In this document: positions 11,496-22,400 of the stretch, piece after piece
Layout of the letters: every line of letters starts with the position of its first letter
How positions within the stretch are numbered: the stretch's first letter is position 1
Source: Mnemiopsis leidyi
Lineage: Eukaryota > Ctenophora > Tentaculata > Lobata > Bolinopsidae
Length of the DNA: 64,000 nucleotides
Direction: 5' to 3'
Assembly (NCBI GenBank): GCA_000226015.1
Contig: JH153760.1
Location: 176,836 to 240,835, forward strand
The notes under the pieces: model-generated
Told to the model about the DNA's origin: nothing
Database searches by the model: none
Seen by the model: only the letters and a program-made list of their open reading frames with translations
Program-made: the position numbers and the translations under genes

Positions 11496-12354
11496 ATGAG
11501 TAGTTGTACCAATGGGACTGGACTGTGCTTGCCTAGGGCCAGTTCATTTTCTCCCCGGCTCCGCATTGTTGCTTGGTCTGACACTGCTTCTATTCGCAAG
11601 AAGTTAATGTATGGCGGCTCCCAAACATCCCTATCAGTGAGACCCAGGAGCCCCCGACCGAGATCATCTAACCACTCCCACGAGATCACCTCGTCTAAAT
11701 CACTCCGGGTACGTCCCCAGACCATCCCGTATCGTCCCAAGTCCGGGTTACTGTCTGGTCGTCCTTGTAGTGCTCCCCCTCCCGGCATGTATAATCAGAG
11801 GAAGAAGGAACCTGCTTCCCCCGCCAGCGGCATCTCCATGGCAACGCTCAACCTGGAGCTGCCGGAGAGTGTGCCCCTGGCCAAACCCTCCAGTGTCTTC
11901 CAGCCCAAGATTCCTCCAAAAAAACAGTGTCCGGTGTGGTACTCAGGAGAGGGAGGAAACAAGACCTCGCTTACAACTTTTCCGGGGGTGAGTTCTTTTC
12001 ATGAGGTTTGGGGCTGAACTTGAGAATTTTACTTGTTATTAAGCCTTTGTGATTCTTTTTGTGTGCCGTTGGTCATTTTCTTATTATCGCAAATAATCGA
12101 GTTGATAGTAATCATTAAATCATATCGATTAATCAGGTAGCGATACCCTCTCCAACACCTGTCCATACTCAATCCGACATTGAACCAGTTCAGAAATCCT
12201 TCACCGAATCAGACATCAAACGAAAGATCAAGAAGAACAGGGCCATGGCGGCCCCTAAACGGGACCTTCACCTTTCGCACAGGATAGCTCACTTGACTCA
12301 GCAGATAAACGACTGTAAACAGTTGGCCAGAGCCTCTAGCATTGTAATCAGATG
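11496..12354 (+). CDS. Basic Ser/Pro-rich protein, first two exons
   Basis: The first exon is 11496-11987 and starts with ATG; an in-frame TAA at 11475 lies just upstream. It encodes 164 residues rich in Ser, Pro and Arg, with no recognised domain and probable disorder. A consensus donor GTGAGT follows. The second exon starts at 12137 in phase 0 and encodes a basic, partly helical stretch containing KRKIKKNRAMAAPKRDL and HRIAHLTQQIND. It either runs to TGA at 12352-12354, giving about 236 residues, or is spliced at ACT/GTAAAC (exon end 12314, phase 1). The spliced version can join in phase to exons at 33.4 kb, which would make this the N-terminus of the large coiled-coil protein. I do not recognise the family. 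Confidence 0.6.
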
Positions 12355-13192
12355 ATTTGTTGACTTTTTCTACAGAAACGTTGCAGAAATATTTCGGCAT
12401 TTTTTTCGCTACATTGAGTTTGAGCAAGATTTGTGATTTTATAAGCGATCTAATTATCATTTTCTCGTATTAATACGCTGACAAATTCACAATTTATTTT
12501 GCCGGATCTAAGTATGCAATGTCAGTGCCCAAATTGTTCATCTCCATGAGAGTGTGAAGATTCGAGTTTTAACAAGCTAGCTCTATTATGTCACTAGTGA
12601 CTAGACTATAGACATGATTTGTTTTTGTTAAACTTACAATTTTGGTAATCAAATCTCAATGAATAGTGCCGATTTGGTAATAGCTATTTTCTAGGAATAC
12701 TGGAGAACAAATTTAAACCTTGTTTACAACTCTGAATTTTTGTGCTAGCTATTTCATGATCAATGATTCAGATGTCGGGTCCTTGGCGGTTTCCGCGCTC
12801 TATTTGTATTGTCATTTACAGTAGTTTTACCAAAGTTGCTAAACAATGAAACAATTCAGTTGAATCCACAAGTTTTCTATTATATAAAATCATGTTAAAA
12901 TACAAAGCACTAAAATAATTTAATATAATTTTAATCAAATCATAATATTTGGTTCGATTATCGACCCACGACTGAGTATCGAATGGAACCTCAAGTCTTC
13001 AGTTAAAAGCTAATTCAATACTTGAACCCTTAAATTTGAGAATTCAAGTCTCCAGCTAAAAGCTCATTCAATATTTAAACCTTAAATTTGAGAATTCAAG
13101 TCTCCAGCTAAAAGCTCATTCAATATTTAAACCTTAAATTTGAGAATTGATTCTACCATATATTTCGCGTTGTTGATGAAGATTGGAAACCT
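12355..13192. other. AT-rich non-coding stretch with a 52-bp tandem repeat
   Basis: No ORF of note is present. Around 13010-13150 a unit of about 52 bp (GAATTCAAGTCTCCAGCTAA...) is repeated about two and a half times. Confidence 0.55.
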
Positions 13193-13238
13193 GAGTCAAA
13201 GTTTAAAGTTACCCATGGGTAACTTTAAACTTTGACTC
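13193..13238. repeat. Perfect 46-bp palindrome followed by arm repeats
   Basis: The two 23-bp arms are exactly complementary about the centre CCCATGGG. The right arm sequence TTTAAACTTTGACTC is then repeated in tandem to about 13270. The feature lies about 190 bp beyond the arylsulfatase stop codon. Confidence 0.9.
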
Positions 13239-13425
13239 TTTAAACTTTGACTCTTTAAACTTTGACTCTGCAGAGTTATGGTCGTTCATTTCATTTCTCA
13301 CTGTATCTGACTGAGACTAATCTACCTGCCTTTTTTCTGTGATGGTCATGTCTGTTTGGCAGTTTTTTACTTCACTCTATTTCCAAACTAAACAAACTGG
13401 TCTGAATATCAAAGATAATTCATGC

Positions 13426-16400
13426 CTAAAGCCATGGTCTCCACTTGTTTATATGGTCTATATCGCCCGGCAAGGGAGGGTCTAGTGTGTACCGTTTATA
13501 AGCGTTAGTAACGTCCCTGTTATCCTCACCCACAAAGAATATCAAATCCGACATCTGTTTACTTTGCTCGCCCAAATAGTCATACATGTCCCGTGCTAGT
13601 GTTTTATATCGCTCCTGGGATGTAAACAAATCGTGTTTTTCGGACGGATCGTTCTCCAGATCGTAGAGTCGTATGTTCGTGTGATCAAACTCTGCTATAG
13701 ATTGGATGTTTTTGAAGTTGAAGCTGGTGTCGTCTAGCTTCTGTTGATAAGTCTCGATCTTCTCGTCGCATAGCTTACTGAACTCTGCGTACATATCACG
13801 ACCGTACGGGTTTATGGTAGTATTTTCAAAGCTCTTGTACCAAGTGTCACCCTCTTCTGAAATTTTGATACGATAGCGAACGAAGTTTGATCATTAAACG
13901 ACAAAAAAAGGAATTTTGGCTGCTTTAATGTTCTTATTTTACTGTAGTTCGTGAGTTCTTGACTTACGAACAACACGTGTTGTGAAGTCCACGTTTAACT
14001 GATATACCAACTTGTTAGTGGAGGGTAGATATCATCGTATGGTTTTGGTGAGGGGTCTCCTAGAATAATCTTATAATTATCCTTGATGTACGCGGCTTGC
14101 TGATACGCTGGATCTAGCTCTAAAACTAGATCTTGTCTCGCACTTGTGTTTGTGGTACCCTTCAGCAGTCCTGAGCCAGTTTAGCGTTTCATTGGAGATG
14201 AAATGTTTATCAATATCAGCACAGCTACAGTTAATTAACACAAATTTGCACAAAATTTAATATTTTAGTGAAGTTAACTTACATAAAGGAGGTACAATAA
14301 AACCTCGAGCCGTTGGACCCATTGGTTATTCTGACCAGTAAAATGTAATTTTGAATTCTAAAATACTGCAGTATCAAAGATTGCAATGTTGTCAAAAAGA
14401 TTCAACTGATTTCGCTTATAACGCAGACATTTACCTGACTGATATCACTAAAACCCAGTCATATACCTGACTGATATCAATAATAACCCAGACATTTACT
14501 TTACTGAAAACAATAATAACCCAGACATTTACTTCACTGGTATCAATAATACCCAGACATTTACCTGACTGATCAACCCCATCAAGTTTCATCTTGGGAG
14601 TCACTCCAACCAGACCAGCTAATGTAGGAAGCCAGTCCGTGATGTGGAACAAATCCTGAGATTTAGCGTTGGGTGTAATGCCCGGACCTCGGACAAAGGC
14701 GGGCACTTTCACGCCGCCCTCCCAGATCGTCCACTTGGACCCTCTCAATGGCCAATTGGTCCCCCCGAGACTGTTACTGTTGATTGGTCCTTGAACCGCC
14801 CCTGAAACGTGGACCAGAGGTGTGACAATTGGTTGATATTTGAACTTAACTAAGTGGTATTTGTTCTTTTTTGTCTGTATTAAGACTTTTCTGTGATAAA
14901 AGTTTGGTAAATACCTATTAAGTATTAACCTGTCTGGCCCTGGTGTTTCTGCAAATTACTGCTCTGTTTTCTCAACTTAGGTCATATGACTTAAACTTTT
15001 CTGGCTTCTTGTGAAGTCACAGAAATTAACAAATTTGGCAATCCCTAATTTCACAGCAATTTCCATGGCGATTCTTGATAAAATCAAATCCGGCAGTTTC
15101 AATCACACGTGCCCCTTACCTCCATTGTCACCGGTAAATATGAAGATAGTGTTATCGTACATATTTCTCGACTTGAGGGCCTCTGTCAACTGTTGTACAC
15201 CCGTGTCTAGACTCACCATCAGCGCAGAAAACTTCTTTCTAATCTGGGGTTTAAAAAAGGAATTAGCCAATAGCCAGGAGGATGGGTAAGAGATCGTATT
15301 GGGAAAATACTCAACACACATTTAAATATCATTAACATTATCATTACTTCAGTAGGACAAAAACGCGATCCTAACAATGATGTTAGAATTGTTATCACAA
15401 TAGTTATCACAAAAGTTCTCGAAATAGTTATCCCAACGGTTAATCTAAAAGTTATCTCAATAGTTATCCCAATAGTTATCTTTACAGTTATATACCAATA
15501 TTTATCCCAATTCCCAATCCTTACACTATTAGTCACATTATCGGGAACTCTCCTCAAGTCATCCTTTAGGGCCTGTAGAGGACTATGAGGGTTCATGTAG
15601 CTCACTGTCAGAAATAGTGAACTTTTCTCTATGTCGTGGTCCTGGGGAACTAGCTTTAGCTGATCATCTGCATTATCTCATTGGTTGTTACATGCCAGTA
15701 TTAAATTGAGTAAAAGACCATAGTTTATCAATAAGGCAAAAAGGTAAACGGCCGAGGCAGGGTATCGGGCAGGGTTTGGATAGATCATAGATGCCTCGAA
15801 ACAACCGAGCTTGTCCCAACCCTGCCCCGACCCTGCCCCAAGCTTGCCTCGGCCGTTTATCTTTCTGGCATCTATCAATAATCATGACTATTTAAATCTT
15901 ACTTAATTTTAGAAAAATGAACCTCTAAATTCTTTAAAGTTCGAATTAATGGAATTCAAGAACTGAAAATTCATCACCCTGTTCTTCATACCCTAATGAT
16001 TTGTACGGCTTTGTCCGTGAAAAGCTTTTCTGAATAATCTTGCCAGGTATCCCTTATCAGTTCAACGTTCTGGTCATCTGTTTCCCTTACTTCACCAGCT
16101 AAAAAGCGAAAAATTAAAGCGTTGAATTCGATTGACATGAATCGGTCAAATAGAGCTAGATTATTAAACAATTTCTTCAAAACATTATTCTTGAGCTGCC
16201 TGGGTTGTTTAGAGGGTTCAAAATGCGAAACAAAGTGATAATTATAGTTCTACATACTTAAATTAATCTGAAATTATGTCGTTGTCAAATATAAATGAAA
16301 CGCTTACTTGAAGTAATGTTATCGGCGAAATGCTCGTGAAGATCAAAAGCCGCGTTATCCGGGCTTTCTGGCTCGGCGGAAATGTGTGTGTAGTAGTCAG

Positions 16401-19400
16401 CAAACCCACCGTACATTCCGTAGAAGTAATCAAACCCTCGTCTGAGGGGGTTCAGGTATTTAGCAAGGGATTTTGGAATTTGTCAAATAGCTCCACTGCA
16501 TGTCTATAGATTGTTGATTGGTTGCTAAAAACTGTAAAAAAAACTGTAAAAAAGGTATTGTCTACTCTGACTCACTTGATAGGGGTATAGTCCCATTTAG
16601 AATATCCGAGATGCCACTTTCCAACTAGATACGTGCTGTAACCACCTTCCTTCATAACCTGTGCACGGACATTTAAAACTATTTACTTTGTAAAACCGTC
16701 CACAACTTAGTTCTTTATACAACGTAAGTACTTTTCATGTTTTCTGCATATTTTACAGCCAATTAGCCTGATTGCTCCATGGAACATAGACATTCTTGGG
16801 TTGTTTATGGCGCAGTCGGTACCAGTAAGCAAGCACAAGTTTACGACTTTGATGTTATATAAATTTTGAAACTGTTGTTTGAAAGACACAAAATTCCTGA
16901 CCTGAGGCAATAACTGTTCTTCTGAGAGAGGAAGCCCAAACTTAGCTCCGTATACGATAGGTCTGGCTCCCTGCATCCCGTATCTGAGTGTCAAACAAAC
17001 ATAAGCTTTATAGTTTATGTACGCGCACTACACATGGTAGTATCTTAGTAATAAAGTAGACATTGCGAGATTTACTTAAACTAGTTAGAACATTGTAGAT
17101 TGTAATAAAACTAACCTGTAAGGATATCTGCCGGTAAACAGAGCTGCTCTGGCTGGTGTGCAGATGGATTGTCCGTAGTACTTGTCCAGTCTTACTCCTT
17201 CACTGGCAGCAGGTTGTTAGTTATAAGATGTTAGTTGTTGTTAATCATTAGTTGTTATTTCCTAGTTATTTCCTGTCACTAACCAGGATGATACAGTTCT
17301 AACTTAAACCTCCCGACCTACTGACCCGGCAAGTTTGTCCAGGTGGGGTGTACTGATGTCCCAACCTACTTACCTGGCAAGTTTGTCCAGGTGGGGTGTA
17401 CTGATGTCCCAACCTACTTACCTGGCAAGTTTGTCCAGGTGGGGTGTACTGATGTCCCCAAACTTGTTGTAGTACCCGATATCGTTATATCCCATGTCGT
17501 CTGCGATCACCAACACAACGTGTGGCTTTTTCTGGTGGATTTGTTTCAAATGAGACTTTTGACTTTTATTCACCTTAATATCCTCAAAATCATTTCTCGA
17601 TTCTGTATAACTGTCATGACTTTGCTTCACTTGTTTTAAAATATTGAATAGGCGACTGAAAATAATGGTGCAATACCTCATGTTCATTCTTGCCACTGAG
17701 GTAGATGATTGTTATCGACAATGTCACAGCAATGACGATTACTATGCACAGGAAGAGGAGGATGTAATCTGAAAAGTTCCTGTGTTAGTTATCTAGCTTG
17801 TTCTGTGTACTTGCAACCATAAATCATGCTCTTTATGTATAGCATAGAATGAATATTTAATAATGATGGAAAATGAGGTGAGTTCTAATAAATAAGGCAA
17901 ATCCTGAGGCGATGGCATTAAATCTAAATGTAACTGTCATATGATTGTGTTACTGATATTCTAGCATGTTGCTAGAGACAAAAGATGCAGTCTAGACCTT
18001 TCTGGAGATACTACACTATGAAGTATCAATCTAAGTTTCGGTTCCAAAATCTTAATACGATTTTTAGCAGCCAGGAGCAAGGAGCCTCAACATGCGATTA
18101 GGACTGAAGTGGGTCCAGAACTAAACCGCTGTGAAGATAGTTGAGATAGGACTGTAACTGCTAAATATCTTACGGTTTCTCTCGACCCCCCTGCTGCAGG
18201 AACACCACCTCTCCCTAAAGGTCATTTGAGATCGTTTTGTTTCCGGTTTTTTAACATCCACCGAAGTGTAGCCATGGTTATTGTTGTGTATCTTTTCTTC
18301 TCCCATCCCAGGAAGTTATTTGTTCTGGAAGTTATATCGTCTATCTGCACATTTCTCTCTCCTTCTAGGTTCTTTTCCTACTTAATAACCACCTCCGCTG
18401 TAACTTTTTGCTTTTGCACGTGCAGCACGCCTCTTAAATAGTGATAATGAGTTGCACACGACAGTTATAGAGTCAATCCAGAATAAAGACCTCAGAATAA
18501 CTACACATGTTTTAAAAAAGAAAATGAGGTTTTTGTAAACAAATAGTTATAGCTGACAAAATAACCTTAAGAAACAATGTAAAGAAAACAGCAAAGAACA
18601 GTGTTGTTAAAAATATCAACCAAAAAAGTAGGTACAAAGTACTGGGCAGAATTCTGGAGTATCCGAAAGTGTGCAAATTGAGAGTTGTCTAGGCTCACTA
18701 AATCCGCTTCTCTTCAAGAGACAGCTAGCTTTACTTTTAGGTGTTTAAGCGTCAGCACAGCCGATTGGCACCTAGCACTGTAGATTTCAAAATATGCACT
18801 AATCGCAATCAATACAACAATGATGAAATGTCTTGTGTTCAGAGATTCTCATTTCTCACCCATCATTATGCATTCAACGCGTGTTAATACATGCAGCATG
18901 ATACAAACTGTCGAGAGAATGCTGTGCAGAATTTGGCAATTTGGGTCATTGTGCACCAATTTCATGCGTGGCGGCTAATAATAAGTTTGCCGATTATTTT
19001 GGCATAGAACGCACTGATTTTTGAGAAAAGCCCACACCTATTGAATTCAAAATGCTAACTTTAATGGACGATCCTGATATGCTGTCGCGAAGCTACTATT
19101 GTCTTGAATCTGTGGACCTTGAAATATGCCAAGAAATTTACTAATTAAAATCCTGATCATTAAAAAAATAATGCACTAAAAAGCATGACGACCAGCTAAT
19201 TCTCTGTTGATTAAACAACCGATCATTGAAACATTAGGTCATGCGAATCATCTATCACACGGCAGAATGTCTGTACACACAGGCGGGAGGGCGGAAGGAG
19301 TCTTGATTATCCAGCTGTAGAGTTTAATCCAGTTAAGTGCTGATAGTACTAATTGGCAGGGTAATTATATCTACGCTCTCCCAGCTATTCGAGCAGGTAT

Positions 19401-22400
19401 GAAATTTAATCTGGTTTCGAAACCAAGACTATGATAATGATATAAGAGGCCACATAGGTTAAAAATATGACTATTTATCCTTCAATTGCAAATTACCAAA
19501 TTTTATGCAGCGAAAGAATAATTTTGCACTTGTTACAGTTAATTAAGAGTTTTTACCAAATGGATTGGACATGAATTTCTGTGGTGTACTGTGCCACTGT
19601 GATTATATATATCACTTATATGTCTCGAAGAGATGAGCATACGAAATGTGATGCCGATGGCCATGCATTTTTCACCGACAGACTCAAATCTTGTTAATTT
19701 GTCACTAGATTTCCAGCACACTGAAGAATAAATCACAAATACTTATTGAGCCGTATAGACCAAATTCAGAAATCAGTCTCTGCAATTCGAGTTCAGGAAA
19801 AATAGAGAAGATAATTGTTTGGGATGGGTCACAAATTTTCCTATAATGTGACAGCGGCCGAACAATACGATACTATGTACAGCCAATATCGAGCAACTCT
19901 ATCTCGTGATATTAACGATTGTAAATCAGCCAAAAAATACTTTTTTCCATCGTCTGGAGTTGGACTACATTAAATTGGCCAAAATTTAAAATTCTTGTAG
20001 GCAGCATTGACTCCCATTCACCATTATAACAGAAACTGCAAGTTGTATACAAGGAAAGCGTACGAAAATGTAGTAAAATTTTAATCGCCAAATTAACTGC
20101 TCCCTGCTGCACAGGCACTAAGTTTTTCATTGTTCGCAAGATTATAATTACTTAATATCAATTATAAATGATCATAAGGACAAAGAAATACACATTTTGG
20201 CCACACCGAACGTGAATAAGCGAGTCTCACTCCCAAACAATGCCTCGCAGCATACGGGTTCTACCTGACGCGTAAGAAATTGTCCTAGGACGTTGAGCAA
20301 CGCTATTTAACAGCCAAAATTGGTCCAAAACTTTGAAGATGTGCGGAATATGCAACGTCAAAGAAAATATTATCTTAAGCAGGGAAGCCTTGATGGAAAC
20401 TTAGAAAATATCAGAATTTAGGGCTGCTGATAAGTTAGATTTTAGAAGGTAGAAGGTCGGCTTTTGGCGGATATCGCACCGGTTCATACTCAGATAGTCA
20501 GGCCTGAAACATTTACGCACGATCTAATGTTCAGTGAACGGACAAACCTGTAGTCCCTGGTTATTGATTTCTCTTTCTCGATTTCACATATGTGATGCCT
20601 CCCTTTTGATGGTGGCCGGGATTACTTTATTTCCTAAAACCAGGTTTTGATTCCTTGGATGGGACGGCAATCACAGCTAGAATTAGTTTGTTGCGGGAAA
20701 AACACATTAGAACTAGAAGTCGCAATTTATCGCCAGAATTAGACAGAATCGTTGTTTATCACCGAATATCGCGATATGTCACGTTAAATGAGAAAAATTG
20801 TGAATCTGCACCCGCTTCAACAGCGAAAAACTTTTGTTGGAAAGCATTTAGCTTGAAAAAGTATTGTTGAATTTTTCAACAAGTTCAAGTACAGTTTACG
20901 TTTTTGTATCCCTGAGTGAAAGCTAAACAAGAAGCCGTCATAGTGCCATACAAGTAGTCACGGTTTTGCTATCCAGAGGGTTTTCGAAATGCTATTTGTG
21001 ATACTATATTGTAATTGTCGTTCATATCACGCATATTTGTGACTGTGGGTGTGACAAATAATTTGCCGTGACAATATATCATTTCATAGGCCAAGATGAT
21101 CTAATTGGATTAAATATGGCATTCCCTCTCATCAACGAAAAAATACAATTTTTACAAATTCGTTTTACATAAGTTATAACTTCCATTGATGTTTTGTTTT
21201 AGCTCTTAAGTTTTTATTCACGTGCCCCAATACTAATAGAACTTGAACTTTATGACGAGTTTTCAACATGATGTAATGTATATTTTCAGTTGGATATTGT
21301 AATCTGATGAACTGTTCTGACAAGTTAAAAGTTTCCTTGTTACTCTGCTGCCTGCAAAACTAATTCTATTTTCAAGCCCATTAACTGTTATAGTTATAGG
21401 TCGAATAAAAAATCAACAGCTATACATTATACGAGATCGACGAGTTATTTTCATGATTTAAACATAGACAAGCTGCAGCCTACTTCTCTGACACTGCCAG
21501 TCAAACCTACTAAAAGGAGAAAATCATCATGTCTATGGCAGCTGTTTTTGCAGGTAGAATGTTGCAGAAAATAGAAGCGGAAATAATTAAGTTTATAGAA
21601 ATAAAGACGGCTTCGGAGAACTAAGATTTAAGAATGTCTATTTATAGAGCGTAAAACCCAGAAGATAACTGTTAAACTAAAAGAACTTAAGAGCCATTCG
21701 AGAATTTCGTTTTCTTACAAGGTTTCAATTTTAAAATTACGAGCCAGACTATAATTTGACATTTCTACCTACAAATCAGGTAATTATGTAGAGCGAACTA
21801 TAACCTTTACCTACAAATCTGTAAAGACATTTCTACCTATAAAATCAGGTAATTATGTAGAGCGAACTATAACCTTTACCTACAAATCTGTAAAGACATT
21901 TCTACCTATAAAATCAGGTAATTATGTAGAGCGAACTATAACCTTTACCTACAAATCTGTAAAGACATTTCTACCTATAAAATCAGGTAATTATGTAGAG
22001 TGAACTATAACCTTTACCTACAAATCTGTAAAGACACGAGAAACAATAAACAAGATTATCGAAAGCAGTGCTGAGAGTTAAGGCCAGGAAAGCAATAGCT
22101 CAGAAATACATTAACTATGAATTGAATTAATCATTAATGACGGGAATACAGCTTTATTTGTTCAATTTTATTCGTAATTTTATGTGAAGTTGTTAGTTTT
22201 GGTGCGTTATGTGACACTTTGATTGAAGCCGTCATTTGTTCATCGATCATTCATCATTTCATTGCAAGCTTAGTTTTCTTTGTGAGTCATCCGTTCTTCC
22301 CTTTCCATGATGTAAGCTCAATCATATAAGCTAGATTTGATTTGCATGATCAGGATTCTGGATTCTCGAACTTATCGATGGAAAGTTGTCAATAACATTA

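Noticed and set aside
17343-17639. Plus-strand repeat ORF starting MGCTDVPTYLPGKF
   Set aside because: Antisense to the arylsulfatase exon and its duplicated end; the sulfatase frame has the conserved motifs.
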